Positions 20,711-34,215 are shown, counted from the stretch's first letter. The stretch is 64,000 nt of DNA from Hydra vulgaris (GCF_038396675.1 NC_088927.1:35326001-35390000); one strand, 5' to 3'. Notes: generated by a model not told the origin, from the sequence alone. A program made the numbers and translations.

Positions 20711-23620
20711 TAATAAAAATTCATAAAGTTGTTAGTGTTTAAAATGAGATCTTTTAATAACGTTTTCAGAGTATTTAAGTTATTCGATTTTTTCAGTTGA
20801 GTATTTTTTGATATTAATTTGTTATATAGATAAGGACCACGGTATGAAATGGAAAAGTGCGAGAGATTTTTTTTTTAAAAAAGTACGTTGAAGTTTCCCG
20901 TTTCTCTGGTATGGTATCTATTTTTGCTATTTTGGAAAAAATTCTTTGAAAAGTAAGAAGGAACAAGTCCAAGTTTATATTTGAGCATAAATAACAAATT
21001 TTGGACTATATTGATTTGATATACATTTAATGCTTTCAAATTTTTAAAAGTGGCTCAGCATGCGAGAGTCTATCCTTATTAAAAACTATTCTTGCAGCAT
21101 GTTTTTGTTTTCGATATAGTGTGGTTAGTTTGGATCTATGAGTGCTCGTCCATGCAACATTAGCGTATATGTAGTAGCTTTGTATAAACGAGAAGTATAG
21201 AAACTTTAAATTATCAGAAGACAGTATAGAACTAGCTTTGTAGAGGATACCAATGTTTTTTGATATTTTGGTATTTATTATATCTATATGTGATTTCCAT
21301 GAGATGTTCTCATCAATAAGTATCCCAAGAAATTTAGTTGCTTGGGTTCTCTCTATTTTTTTAGTATCTATATTTAGCGAAGGTAAATCGGGTGGTATTT
21401 TTTTAAGGTTAGAATGAAAAAGAATGTATTTGGTTTTTTCTGTGTTTAGCAATAATTTGTTAGATTTTAACCAACTGTTTATTTTTTCAAGTTCAGCATT
21501 TGTAGTTTCATAAAGTTCTGAAATTGATGAGGATGCATAAAATAAATTGGTGTCGTCCGCGAACATTATGAAATCCAATTTACTTGAGGCTTTAGGAAGA
21601 TCGTTTATGTATATTAAAAACAAAAGAGTTGCAAGAATGGAACCTTGGGGGATACCGCTTTTTTTTTTGAGTAATTTTGAAATTTTTTTTTCATGAGCAA
21701 TAACGCATTGTTTTCAAAGGAGTCATTTATATTATTTATAAGATCAAGAATTGCGTGTTCGGTTGATTGTTGCTTTTGGAAGCCAAACTGTTTTTCATTT
21801 AGGATTTTGTTATTTGCTAGATATTTATACAGTTTATTGTATATTACTCTCTCCAAAAGTTTTGAAAATACAGGTAGCACTGAGATAGATCTGTAGTTAT
21901 TTAGTGTAAATGCATCACCGGTTTTTAATATTGGTATTACCTTAGCTATTTTTAATTTATTCGGTACGGATCCTGTAATTATTGAAGATTTAAATATTTC
22001 ATAGATTGGTTGTTTTATTTCCGGAAACACATTTACAACTATATAGCTAGAAATGTCGTCTATCCCAGGGGCCTTATTCGTCTTAAGCGAGTTTTTTGCA
22101 ATTTCTAGTTCTTCATGGTTTAGTCCAGAGAAAATATTTAAACAGAAATGTTGGTTTGTGATATAGGTTTCGAAGGAGATATCAGGGCATTGAATTTTTG
22201 AAGCCATATTAGGGCCTATGTTTGCAAAAAAGCTATTGAAGTTTTCAGCGATAGAAGTTTTGTCGATATATTCAGTTTCGTTAACGATAATTTTATCGGG
22301 TAAATTATTTGATTTAGTATAGTTTTTACCTATTACTTATTTCAATATGTTCCAGGTTTTTTTATTATCACTTTTGCTTTTTTGTAGTTGTTTTGAATAA
22401 TATACTCTTTTTGAATTTTTTCTAATTTTTTCAAATAGATTTTTGTATTCCTTGTATGTAGTTACGTTAGTTTCGTTTCTGTTTTTTAAATACTTGATAT
22501 AGAGTTTTTGCTTTGTTTTTGATGATTTTCTAATCCCCTTAGTTATCCATGGGCAGTTTAGATACTTTAGCTTTATTTCTTTCTCTTCAACAGGGAAATG
22601 TTTATTGTAGTGATCTAGAAAAATATTTATAAATAAATTGTATGCGGAATTTGTGTGTCCAAGGTTACTTTCGTGATACACTTCATCCCAATTTACTTCC
22701 AATAGCGAGTCTTTAAAATTTTTAATAGAGAACTGATTGATTTTTCTTTTATATACTTTAGTTTTAGGATTATTATAGGTTCTTAAATCTTGAGATAATG
22801 AAAAATAAATAGGAAAATGGTCTAACAAATCGGTTTTAATAATTCCTGCTTTTAAAGAAGATTCAAGAAATGTATTTGTTAATATATTGTCTATTGCAGA
22901 GACGGAGGTTGGGGTTATCCGAGTAGGTTTGTTAATGATTGGAAGGATACATAATTGAAACAGATTATCAAAAAAGAGTTTAGTAACCGCATTTTCTTTG
23001 TAGTTTAGACTGTTAATATTTAAATCTCCTATAAAGAAAATATTTTTTCCCTTGTCATTTATTTTAAGAAAGATTTCATTTAAAAAATTTGAAAATTTAG
23101 TTATATCACCTTCTGGAGGTCTATAGCAAGTGAAAATTATAATATTTTTTGATTTATTACCCGTTATCTCAATAGTAAAGACTTCGCTATCAGTGTCTAA
23201 GATGGAGAGGTCTGATCTTACTTTAAACACTTGATTATCTCGGATAAACGTTGCGATCCCTCCTCCCCTTTCATTTGTTTTTCTTTCAAAAGATATTAGT
23301 TGATAATTTGGAATTTGAAAATTTGTGTTCGTTTGAACTGATTCATCAGAACACCACGTTTCAGTTATGCAAATCATACTGAATGAGTAGTTGCAATCTA
23401 TTAGAAAGTGTTTTAGTTTATCAAAATTTTTGTTTATACTTCTTATATTTATGTGTATTGCAGTAAAATTATTTTTTAAAGTTTCGAGTTCAGTTTTAAA
23501 AGTTTCTAATTCAAAGTATTTCGAATCAAAATTATTTCTGTGAAAAATTTGCCCATCAGAGTCGTAAAAATCATTTAGTAAAATATTATTAGCAGTTTCG
23601 AAGACGTTGCAACGCAGCGT
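20711..23620 (-). pseudogene. LINE ORF2 (endonuclease-reverse transcriptase), lightly damaged
   Basis: Endonuclease: IHINIRSINKNFDKLKHFL, ICITETW (near 23370), RGGGIATF, YRPPEGD, IGDLN and LLDHFP in order. The spacer has CPWITKGIRKSS near 22545. A nonsense codon near 22337 (ILK-stop-VIGKN, probably GAA to TAA) precedes the RT: NYRSISVLP, QFGFQ, then a frameshift in a poly(A) run near 21660, then FADDTNLF and the thumb. The frame ends in KDLILNTNNFMNFY at 20711. The lesions are few enough that the protein order is unambiguous. Confidence 0.87.
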
Positions 23621-23751
23621 TTTAAAATCTTTTGTTTTGTTTTTGCTTTCGTTAGTCTTTTTGTAAAGTGCGGTAAATTAAAACGTGCAAGCGTAATAAA
23701 AAATGTACAGAACTATTTCACATATCTCGACTTAGTTAAAATTAAAATTAT

Positions 23752-23960
23752 TTACGAAAATCTCTGACGAATATTTTATCATATTTGATAATAGCAAATT
23801 TACCTTCCTTTCGAAATCTTTTTACATCTTCCCAAAGCTTTTTTCTTATTTCCATCGTTTCGTTCGCATAGTCTTCATTAATGAATATTCCGGTTCCTTT
23901 GATTTTTTTTTGATAGCGTTAAGATTTTATTTTTGTTTTGAAAGTCTAGTAGTATTTTTG
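23752..23960 (-). pseudogene. LINE ORF1, C-terminal end only
   Basis: Encodes an NIHYEDYANETMEIRKKLWE-like segment and GKFAIIKYDKIFVRDFRK before a stop at 23752-23754. This is the end of the ORF1 seen complete in copy B. It is cut at its 5' side by the truncation of the element and has one frameshift near 23915. Confidence 0.7.
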
Positions 23961-24276
23961 TGAAATGAAAGTCTAGTATTATTCTAACATCACGATATAT
24001 ATAACCTATTTCATTAATTTGATTCCTGTTTCATTTAAATCTAATATGTTGTTTTTATTTGTTTCTTATAATTTTACTTATTGAAAGTTTTAACCTGCAT
24101 AATATTTATATTTAAAATTATTTCTTTTTTTTCTATTTTTAAAATTGAAATATTTATTGTGTTAGGTATTCTATACTTTTTTTTATTTAAAATTTAAATA
24201 ACATTTAAAATGAGGCTATTCTCAGAGGCAGGTAATATTTCTGATGAAAAAAGAATTAGTTTGTTGTCCAAAACTA

Positions 24277-24323
24277 TCTAGATGTTTAGGAATATTGCAC
24301 CACAATATTCCTAAACATCTAGA
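24277..24323. repeat. Perfect 21-bp palindrome
   Basis: TCTAGATGTTTAGGAATATT(G) at 24277-24297 and its exact inverse at 24303-24323 around a 5-base loop. Confidence 0.95.
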
Positions 24324-24619
24324 AATCCTTACATAATTGATTACTGCCAAAAATATGTGTTTGTTAAAAAATTTGCATTTTTACTTAGGTTTACCTATAG
24401 TTTTTCAATGTCCTGTTGGAAAATGATTTTTTGATTTAATTTACACAGTCTGTGTCACATGTCTCAAAGAAAAAGGTAAAAAATAAATTCCGGCATTCCG
24501 ACCTAAAATATTGTAATTCTGACCGGAACCGAATTGACCTAAAAGTTACAAATTCCGAATGGATTTCCGGTACTTTAAAACCATTTTAATGGATTTTATT
24601 TTTAATGGATATTATTTAA

Positions 24620-24651
24620 TTTGCAAATTACCTTGCAAGGTAATTTGCAAA
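24620..24651. repeat. Perfect 32-bp palindrome without loop
   Basis: TTTGCAAATTACCTTG followed directly by its inverse CAAGGTAATTTGCAAA. Confidence 0.95.
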
Positions 24652-25304
24652 CCTTGTCTTTCTTTTATCGAGTTAATTCTGTAATATATAAATATTGGGA
24701 ACAAGATAATATACAAATATTGATAATTCGATGCTTGAATTATTAATATTTATTTATAACAGTTATTTATTCTAAAATAAATATTATAATCTATTATTTG
24801 TACATAGTTTTTATTTTTTTTAAGATTTTAAAATATAGATTAATGATAATGTTAATGAATAATTTAATCTACTAAAATTTCGCAGAATAAAATATTCATT
24901 ATTTAGCCTAAATCATCAAATTTAGCGTAAATTTGAAATTGCTGCATGCTAAATTTTAAATTAAGAAATGAATTATAAATTAACATACATGTGTAACATT
25001 GCAATATAACTCAAAAAAATAGTTTAGAGTTGTAAATAGTTTTTATTTCTGCTTTGCAAATTTAATTATTATTTTTGTCAGTGTTTTTGCCATAGCTTAT
25101 TGAAGTCATAGTTTTAAATTAAAACTATGACTATTAAAATTTAATAACTAAATATAATAAATTAAGTTATAAAAAGACAAGCAATTAACTTGTAGTTTAA
25201 AAAATGATTAATTATGAGATCATTATATTGCCATAAATTGGTATATTAAAATAAATTATATAAACATATTAAATTAATACTTGTATGTGATATTTTTTTA
25301 AAAG

Positions 25305-27640
25305 GAACTACTTCTGCGATACATCATAAATCATGATGAAAGAAGAAAAATATTAGTTGCTTGCCATGTCCATCCTACTTCTGGTCATATGGGTAAAACA
25401 AGAACATTGGGCAGGATAAAAGAGTGTTTCATGTGGCACAGAATGGTAAAAAAATGTCCATGAGTTGGTAATTTAGATTTTGTATTATGCATTATCAGAA
25501 AATTTTGATTTTTCCTAATAATTATAATAAGGTATTGCTATACCATTCTAAACTCTGTTTAAGCTTATATCATGTGATGTGTGCCAGAGAATGAATAGAA
25601 AGTTAAACTGTGGGAAACCAGAGATGCACCTAATAAAGGTGAAGGCTCCATGGTATATGGTTGACATTTTATTGGCCCACTCAGTCCAATTAGTGAAGAT
25701 GGTTGTAAATATATTTTAACTATTAGTGACTATTCTTCAAAGTGGGTTGAAGTAATACCCACTAAAGACAAAATACTAGTTACAGTCGCAAGATGTCTAT
25801 TCAAGATATTACATTTTTTATTTCTGTCATTGTTTTAGCATCCTTGCTAAATGCTACCTTTCTGTGTATCAAGTTATTGGGTCCTAATTTTTTTGCATTT
25901 TTTATATTCTATATTTCAAAACAACCTTAAAATTCCCTGACATGCATACTTTTCTTCCCCGATTTCAGCTACTTCATTTCACCACCATTTTCTTTCATAA
26001 TTTCTGATCATATCTTAAACATCAATTAAAAAAAAAACTTAAATAAAGATAAAATAATATTATAATACTATATCTTTCTAAAGAGATCAAAAGTGATGAT
26101 CTTGAAAAGAAATTAGGAATACTTGGTGTATCTGATAGGATGCACTAGGGAAGATTAAGGTGGTTTAGGCATGTTGAGTGTAAAGGTGCAACTGATTGGG
26201 TAACAGCGTTTAAAGAGAAGTTTTAGAAGAAAAAGATAGAGGTGGGTATAGAAGTACTTTAAGAGGTTTAAGGAAAGAGGATGCACAAGATTGATGAAAC
26301 ATGGAGAAACACCATTAACTTTAATTTAATTGTCTGAGGATTCTTTAGCTTTTGTTAAATTTTATAATGAAATAAAAAAAGCATGATTTACCAAAGCTAG
26401 TGTTTCTGTTCAACCATCAAAGAAGTCACAACATTAGAGCATATAGCCCATTGTTATTTTTCTTGGATATAGTTAATTGATTTTAGAATCTTGATTTTAC
26501 CTTATTAAATAAATCATATGTTCTTATGATTTATGTGTCTCTAATGTATATTAGCATCTATGTAACTTCATGGTGTGAGTATATTTAGTACTTTTATAAT
26601 AAATCTATCATTCAGGTTTTCATCAGGTTGGGAGTGCCTAGAGATTTGCTGTGAGATAATGGAACTGAATTTTGTAATGAACTTAGTAATACACTTAATG
26701 TAATGCTTGGTATAAAGAAAAGGCTCACAACACCATATCACCCACAAGTAAGTTAAATTTAAAAAGTTCTTAACTAGGTTAATAAAGAAGTATGATATTA
26801 ATATCTCAAGTTATTTAGTCAATCAGGTCAATTTGTTTAATTTATTTAAAATATAAAACAAATTTTTTTTGATTTAAGGCTAATGGACTCGATGAACGAT
26901 TTAATCAGACTTATGCTAGTCAAATATGTTTTAGGCAGAATATACTAGTCAATTATGTATCCTCTAAAAAGGAACAATGGAGTATTTTGCTAGATACCTG
27001 TGCATTTGCGTACAATACATCTTGTCATGATTCTACAAAGTTCACACCATTTCAACTGATGTATGGTCGACAAGCATATCTTCCAATTGATCTAGATTTC
27101 CAGACAGAATCTTTGGAAGAATTAAGTTCAAATTATTTTAAATTAAAGGAGCCTGACATGGCACAAAGTGAATATAAGTTAGTGTTGGAAGAAGCTTAAC
27201 AAAATATTTTAAAAGCTCAAGAAAAGCAAAAAAAAAATTATGATAAAAAGCACTCGAAACCTGGAGTCTTTAAAGTCAATTAATTATTACTAATAATAAT
27301 TCATAGGCGTAAAAAAACTAAAGGAGGTAAATTAAATGATAGATTTGTAGGCCCATGTAAAATACTTAGTTACCTTCCTCATGGAGTATACAAACTTCAA
27401 GATAATAAAGGTGTTACAATTCAAGCTACTGGCAGTCATCTCAAAATTTATAAATCTTCAGACCCTACTTTACAAAATTGCAAAATATATTTGGTTGATT
27501 ATAGCTCTTCTGATGAAGAATGTTCTGATAATCAATGTTTTAATGATGAAGTGATTTCTCCAAATCCCTCAGTCTTTATTGAATCATCAGACTCGATATC
27601 AGAAAATGAACAAATAATGATAATTATGAGGATTTAAATG
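25305..27640 (+). pseudogene. Ginger-type integrase with introns
   Basis: Exon pieces in one continuous sense: 25305-25468 with the HPTSGHMGKTRTLGRIKE zinc-binding region; 25575-25800 with CDVCQRMN, the first Asp in WYMVDI and the SDYSSKWVEVIPTKDK strand; 26616-26750 with LGVPRDLL and DNGTEFCNEL (second Asp), then TTPYHPQ; 26879-27290 with NGLDERFNQT (catalytic Glu) and TPFQLMYGR; 27305-27640 with the GPY/F module (KGGKLNDRFVGPCKIL, HLKIY). Gaps have GT...AG ends (after TPYHPQ, GTAAGT; before NGLDE, TTTAAGG). Stops (for example before DNGTEF) and a frameshift after VDI show decay. A LINE scrap sits in the second intron. Confidence 0.78.
26095..26340 (+). pseudogene. Short LINE ORF2 C-terminal scrap
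   Basis: Reads LGVSDRMH-stop-GRLRWFRHVE, the RLRWFGH-like motif near the C-terminus of several LINE ORF2 proteins, followed by decayed sequence. It lies in the predicted intron of the Ginger-like integrase. The family cannot be assigned from so little. Confidence 0.5.
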
Positions 27641-28059
27641 AAACTCCTCAAAAATCAAGTATCTGAGGTAATGGCTCACCTTCAGGAGATGCATTAAACT
27701 ATGCTCATGAGTGCTCCAAAGAAAATATAAGTTGTTCCACTATTGATGATACACATTCAGAAGTAAAAATAGAAGATGAAATCTATCAAATGAATTTGGT
27801 TTTTTCATGCAAAAATAGGTGTGCTACAAAATGATGCCCTTGCAAACAGTTCGGCGTGACATGCAAAAGTCATTGCCACCCAAATAGAATATGTGTAAAC
27901 AGACAAAGCTTTTCAAGCAGAACTTATTTGTCTTGAAGAAGAAGCACGTACAGAAGAAGAGACCGTTTTTATTGGTCTTTTTTAAACTAGAAAAATAATA
28001 CTTTCAGTAGATGATAAAAATATTTTGATGAATGGTGGATAGCTAAATGACACAATCAT

Positions 28060-28680
28060 TTATGCTGGAATGCAATGCTTAAAGATGCCTTTCCTCATTT
28101 ATCAGGGTTTCAAGATCCCATTTTACAGCTCACAAATAGTTTAGAAGTTCAAAAAGATAAAGAGTTTATTCAGTGTCTGAATTACAACGGTATGCATTGG
28201 ATCACTATAGCAACGCTAGGCTGTACACAGTGGACTGTCAGGGTTTATGACAGTTTGCATAATAAGTTGACATTGTTGCTGAAGAACACAGTTGCTGATC
28301 TTTTGTGCTCTACCACAAGGTAGAATATGTAAATGTTCAGTATCAGTTAGGTTCAGATGACTGTGGACTTTTTGCACTTGCAAATGCTTATGAGCTTTGC
28401 TTTGGCAGAAATCCATCCATTGTAAAGTACACACAGGAAGATATGAGAAAACATTTGTTAAAGTCATTTGAAAAATTAGAGTTGACACAGTTTCCATCTA
28501 AGCTGCGGAAAGTTTCACAACAAATTTCACAGGTTGAGTTTTTAGATATATATTGCAATTGCAGAATGCCAAGCAATGAAAAACCATTGATACAATGTGG
28601 GTTATGCAAGGAAGGGAAGCGCCAATAACAGTGATATGCAATAATCTTTTATGGTGTTGCGGTTGTAAATAACTTTTGGT
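28060..28680 (+). pseudogene. Ulp1-type cysteine protease plus PHD finger of the Ginger-like element
   Basis: The Ulp1/C48 catalytic set is visible in order: His in GMHWITIATL (28192), Asp in VRVYDSLHN (28240), Gln in QYQLGSDDCG and the nucleophilic Cys in the same motif (28335-28370). A PHD-like zinc finger follows: IYCNCRMPSNEKPLIQCGLC (28550-28609), a frameshift, then LWCCGC (28648-28665). The protease is split by a one-base frameshift near 28310. C48 proteases remove SUMO/ubiquitin-like proteins; their role in transposons is unknown. The catalytic residues are all still present. Confidence 0.8.
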
Positions 28681-28703
28681 CTAACATTACCATATTTTGT
28701 TAT

Positions 28704-28712
<9 letters not shown>

Positions 28713-28785
<73 letters not shown>
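28713..28785. repeat. (TA)n microsatellite
   Basis: TA run of about 72 bp just after the Ginger-like element. Confidence 0.97.
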
Positions 28786-28788
<3 letters not shown>

Positions 28789-29073
28789 TGTTGGCTTTGG
28801 GAAGAGCGGAAGGAAAAAAGTGATTCTTACGCCAACATATACATCACTTTTAATTACTTTTAACTTTCGTCCAACATTTCCGTGTTGGACGAAAGTAAAA
28901 ACCATTAATTTAATTACAAATTAATCGTTTTTTAAAAAAACCACAAAAACGCAAATTTAATTGACCAGAATGTTTTAAAAACATTGTGAATGTTTTTAAC
29001 AATATAAACAATGTTTTTATTTTATTTTTTTTAATAAAATGTTTTTATTTTTATTTTTTTTACTGTAAATCAT
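28786..29073. other. Spacer with a 14-bp hairpin
   Basis: ACTTTCGTCCAACA (28863-28876) and its inverse TGTTGGACGAAAGT (28883-28896) form a perfect stem with a 6-base loop; the rest is AT-rich, non-coding. Confidence 0.6.
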
Positions 29074-29273
29074 GCGCGGAGTGTTGCTACATCGACTATT
29101 TTATAGCCTGACTCGCAAGGGAGTGCTGCTACATCGACTGACAAATAGCCTGACTCGCAAGGGAGTGCTGCTACATCGACTGACAAATAGCCTGACTCGC
29201 AAGGGAGTGCTGCTACATCGACTGACAAATAGCCTGACCCGCAAGGGAGTGCTGCTACATCGACTGAGGGTTT
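29074..29273 (+). repeat. 42-bp minisatellite, about 4.7 copies
   Basis: Four full units starting GCCTGACTCGCAAGGGAGTG at 29106, 29148, 29190 and 29232, with a partial unit before and almost no differences. The unit length is a multiple of three, so the array is open (SLTRKGVLLHRLTN repeats), but no start, neighbour or domain suggests a real protein. Confidence 0.93.
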
Positions 29274-29385
29274 GGTTGGGGCAGGCAGTCTATCATTATT
29301 AAAAAAAAAAAATTCCGGTCTTGCATTTTAATTTTTACTTTTTGTCAACAAAATATGGAAAAAACTTTCGGACAACATCTAAGGG

Positions 29386-30048
<663 letters not shown>

Positions 30049-30163
30049 CAAAAGTTTTTTAGCGAGAGTGCCAACAAGTTAGAGTTAAAAGTTTTAGTTT
30101 TTTGGTGAGAGTGCCAGTAAGTTAGAGTTAAAAGTTTTAGTTTTTTAGTGAGAGTGCCAATAG
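30049..30163 (+). repeat. 43-bp tandem repeat, about 2.7 copies
   Basis: Unit AAAAGTTTTAGTTTTTTGGT... ending GAGAGTGCCAGTAAGTTAGAGTT, with few differences between copies. Confidence 0.85.
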
Positions 30164-33100
30164 AAAGAAGAGTGGGTAGTAAATTTATCTATTATATCAC
30201 TTTATTTAAATTTATTAAAATTGAAATATTTTTATATTTCTAATAAGTTATATAAATAAGTAAAGTACATATAAAATATATTAAATATATAAAGTATATA
30301 AATAAATAAAGTAAAATTTTATATCTTTATTTGTTTAATTCATTCTCTTCAATTAGTAAATTTTTTTTTAATTTGTTGATTGTTAGGATTATATTTGTTG
30401 ATTGTAAGGATTATATACTTTGTATTAAATTTTATTTTATTTTGTTTACAAATAAAAACACCTATTTTTTATGCTTCTTCTTTCATTTCCTTAGTTTGAT
30501 GTTGGAAAATTTGCTGGGAAATGTCAAAGTTTATCTAAGTGATGATCAAGTTAACACTGGCAACCATAATAAAAAATAATAACTTTCTTGTTCAGTTTTT
30601 GAACAGTTCAACTTCTTCAAGTATACCTAATTATTTAAAATTTAAAATTGGTTGTGTAGTTTTTATATGTTACTTAGAAATTGAGATAAAAGTTTGCACT
30701 TTTCAAAATAGTAACAATGATGCATTCTTCTGGTGGTAGATGGGTATTTGTTCTCGGATTTAGTTGCAGCTATCAGATTTTTATTTACAATTGGTACTAA
30801 AATGTAATCTGTTTCCTGTCTAATTGGCATATTTAATGACAATCAATAAATTTCAAATTTGAATGTTTCTTGATTCGGTAGGTGTCTAAAAGAAACCTGC
30901 TACTCTCATGGACAACTGTGTTGTATGTTAAAGAACAAAGCAATATAAGTTATGGGAAATGAGCATATTTATAATATAGGTATATATATATATATATATA
31001 AATTTTTCCTAGTCCTGGTAATCTTTTATTTTAACAGGGCTGTGGTCTTAGGCCTACGTCACTACTTGTCACTACGTCATATACAACTACTTCTTTTATT
31101 GACAACTATGTGTTTCACGTTTTACAAGAACAAGACATGTTAATTTTTTTTCAGAGTTAAATAAAACAAAGTTTCTAAGTCTAGTTTCAAAATATTCATA
31201 ATGGCAGCCTTTTAAGACTGCCATTATATTATTTTTTATACATTATGATTTTTTATTTATTTAGGTTTCAAATATGTTTAAAATATGTTTTTTACTTTTA
31301 ATTAAATTTCTTTTTCTTTAGTTCTACTTTTTGTTTAAATTTCATTGAACTACCTGTTGAAATATGGTTTCAATTTGGTAAATTTTAATGATTTGAAATT
31401 TACTATATTGATCATTAGCCAACAGTTAAAGAAATTTAACATAATTAAGGTAAAAATACTTTGTTAACTGGTAACATTGCAGATCAATTTAATGTTTTTT
31501 TGTTTCAATATATTGTACTTGTGATGTTAATAATGAGATTTTTTTTCAACTTATGATGATATTATTTTAATTATTTGCCTAATATATTTTTAGATTGAAA
31601 ATGTTTTCAAAATGATTCGAATGTAGTACACTCAGGTACATCTTAGGGTTACCATTAGTAGATCCCCTTTGTTTTTTTAAAGTGTTTTTTTAAGTACATT
31701 TATTTGTTAAGCTAAAAACATTGATTGATACAACAACAAATGGATAATATGGATAAATGAAGAATTTGGATAAATAACCAATCATTGAAATAATTTTGAA
31801 ATAAAATCTAAAAATAAAAACTTTTATAATTGCATATGGCTTATAAATTTAAAAGAAAAGCTTACGTCCAATCCAAGTCTACTTATGTAATACAAACCCT
31901 ATGAATACTTAAGTAAAATAAATGTAAGGCAAAAAAAAAAAAGCAAATACTGATGTATTATATACGAAGTTTTTCTGGAAAAGTTACGCATATAATACAT
32001 AAAAAGTTGTATAATACGTATTAATACGTTTAAAAGATACGTATTTAAAACATCTATCCATACATGAAAAGTCCTACAATACGTATTAATACAGAGTTAG
32101 TAGCGAACCTAGAAAACATGGAAAATTGGTTCATTTTGGCAAAAGTGAGGAAAAACTTGGAATAGTCAGGAAATTATTAATTTTTAATTAGATAGTCAAA
32201 TTTTGATAGAGAAAGTGACTTATTTTATAATTATGGCTTTTTTTCCTCTTGCTGATACCATACAGTTAACTCAGGAACTGGAAAGGCTTTTATTGTAATT
32301 ATTTGTATTGACAACCCGAAAATGCCCATTTATAACATATCCGATATAACCGATGACTTTTTTAAATGTTATTCCGTGTTAAAAATAGTCAGGTAAAATT
32401 GACTGATTCTTAAAAAAAGTCAAGGAGTTTTATATGAAAAATTGTCTACGAACCCTGTAATACGTTTAAAAGATACGTATTTAAAACATCTTTCCAGCCG
32501 CTAAAAGTACCCTAACACTTTATATAACTTTAAAACACTTATATAACTTTGTAGAATATGCTAACAATTTACATGAGGCATCGACCTACTACAAGTGAGA
32601 TAATTGTTTGATTTTACAAGTTGTAGTCAGTTTATGATAAATAAGCTAGAAATTTAGGTTAAATAGTAGTATTAGCTTAAAGAGTAGTATTATTTTAAAA
32701 TGTAGCATTAGCTTTAAAAGTAGTACAAGCTTAAGGAGTAGCATTAGTTTAAAGAGTTATTGTTCTTCTTCTTTACATTTATACTTATTTTGTCTATAAT
32801 TTTATTTATGCTGGAGCTTTATTTGTTTATTTCGATTGATTTATTTTATTTATGGTTGGAGTTTGAAGAAGTTTTTTGTTATAAGGTTTCAAAGAATTCA
32901 AGTTTTTGATTTGTTTTTATTATTAAATAATTATATTTAAAAAAATGATTCTTTTTTATTCCTTTATTTCATTGATTTTAACTTTGCCATTATTTTATTT
33001 TAGTTTGCCTACTGTTGAAATATGATTTTAATTTAGTAAACTTCCATGAATTTAAGTTTACTTTATTAATCATTCACCAACAGTTAAGGAAAAATTGAAT

Positions 33101-33860
33101 TCAACTCAAAAAGGTAGGATTAGTTTTATTTTCAGGTAGCATTGCAGAATATGATTTAACTGTAGTTAGATAATATCTTATTGCTGTTTTGTACCATTAT
33201 TTATTTACATTTATTTTAAATTTATTTACATTTATTTACTCAACTATAATATGTCTGTTGGACTATTTCTTAAACCCCACAAAGTATACCATATCTAATC
33301 AAACAAACATATCATCGTTGTTTATGCAGTTGTGTGTCATTAATGGAACGGTTTATTTAATAGAATAGTGACAAACTAAAGCAGTTTCCAACTGCTTAAT
33401 AAGCTATTATTATTGTTGTTTAAAAATGAATAATGATTTTTTTTTAAATTATAAAATTATCTTATCATTCTTGTAATTGTTTCAGTTGGTTATTTTATTT
33501 TTACCATTGTTATTTGTATCATCAATATTATTAGCTGGTATTTACTTAAACTTTTCATAAATAACCTACATTATTAAGTTTTGCTTGTCAAAATATATAA
33601 TTTGGTTGACAAAGTCAACCAGTTTGATAGATGCAATTTTAAAAAAAACTTACTTTAGTTTCTTAAATAAAATGAATTAAGTGAATGATGAAAAAGAAGA
33701 TTGAAATAAAGGTTGCAAAAACAATTAGGTACTAAATAAAAAATTTAGTTTACTAAAAGTCAGGAATTGCCGTTGCTATGGGCGTTGCTATAGGAGCTAA
33801 AAAAACTTCACTTAAAAAAAATCAATTATTCTTATAATATTGAATATATATATTCTAATA

Positions 33861-33947
<87 letters not shown>

Positions 33948-33951
33948 TCTA
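30164..33951. other. Long AT-rich non-coding stretch
   Basis: No gene found. Holds: a 150-bp diverged direct duplication (31320-31480 and 32960-33150, sharing TTGAAATATG and CAACAGTTAA words); a 38-bp duplication (AATACGTTTAAAAGATACGT... at 32025 and 32458); a short inverted pair AATGGCAG/CTGCCATT near 31200-31225; degenerate AAAGAGTAGTATTAG-type repeats at 32640-32760; and (TA)n from about 33860 to 33940. Confidence 0.5.
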
Positions 33952-33986
33952 AGAGCCGTAACCACCGGGGGAGGTTACGGCTCTGA

Positions 33987-34072
<86 letters not shown>

Positions 34073-34215
34073 TATTATATCCCTCTAAAAAAATTTTAAA
34101 TTATAACTATTAAGGAAAAACATATACGTAAAATAATTTTAACAAATTTTTTATCCCCTTTCTCCTTTAAAAGAACCCTAGGGCCCCCTAATATCAAAAT
34201 TGTGGTTACGGCTCT
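33952..34215. mobile_element. Candidate MITE with AGAGCCGTAACCAC ends
   Basis: AGAGCCGTAACCAC at 33952-33965 and its inverse GTGGTTACGGCTCT at 34202-34215 bracket 264 bp. A second inverse copy, GGTTACGGCTCTGAGAA, lies just inside the left end, making a hairpin with the loop ACCGGGGGA. (TA)n lies both before and inside. Flanking ATTCTAA / ATTCTGA could be an imperfect target duplication. Confidence 0.5.

Larger units (their letters stand above)
20201..23960 (-). mobile_element. LINE copy C, 5'-truncated
   Basis: A minus-strand CR1/L2-like element: the last 70 codons of ORF1 (to 23752), full ORF2 (about 23620-20711), a 3' UTR with the conserved hairpin and an (ATT)n tail at 20201-20219. The 5' end stops inside ORF1 near 23960, the truncation expected of target-primed reverse transcription. 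Its ORF2 is the best preserved of the A/C subfamily, with only one visible stop and about two frameshifts. Confidence 0.88.
23961..25289. other. AT-rich spacer with two short perfect palindromes
   Basis: No gene recognised. Palindromes at 24277-24323 and 24620-24651 are listed separately. Confidence 0.5.
25290..28690 (+). mobile_element. Ginger1-like element (integrase, GPY/F, Ulp1, PHD), broken
   Basis: A plus-strand chain of domains in the order zinc-binding integrase N-terminus, integrase core, GPY/F-type C-terminal module, Ulp1-family cysteine protease and PHD finger, with no gag, protease or reverse transcriptase nearby. That combination, plus introns, is what is described for Ginger1 DNA transposons, which were found in Hydra among others and whose integrase resembles that of Ty3/Gypsy. 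Terminal repeats were not found, so the limits given are those of the coding pieces. Stops and frameshifts make it a pseudogene. Confidence 0.75.

Noticed and set aside
26987-27199. Ty3/Gypsy LTR retrotransposon
   Set aside because: Integrase and GPY/F resemble Gypsy, but no gag, protease, RT or LTRs nearby, while Ulp1/PHD and introns fit Ginger better.
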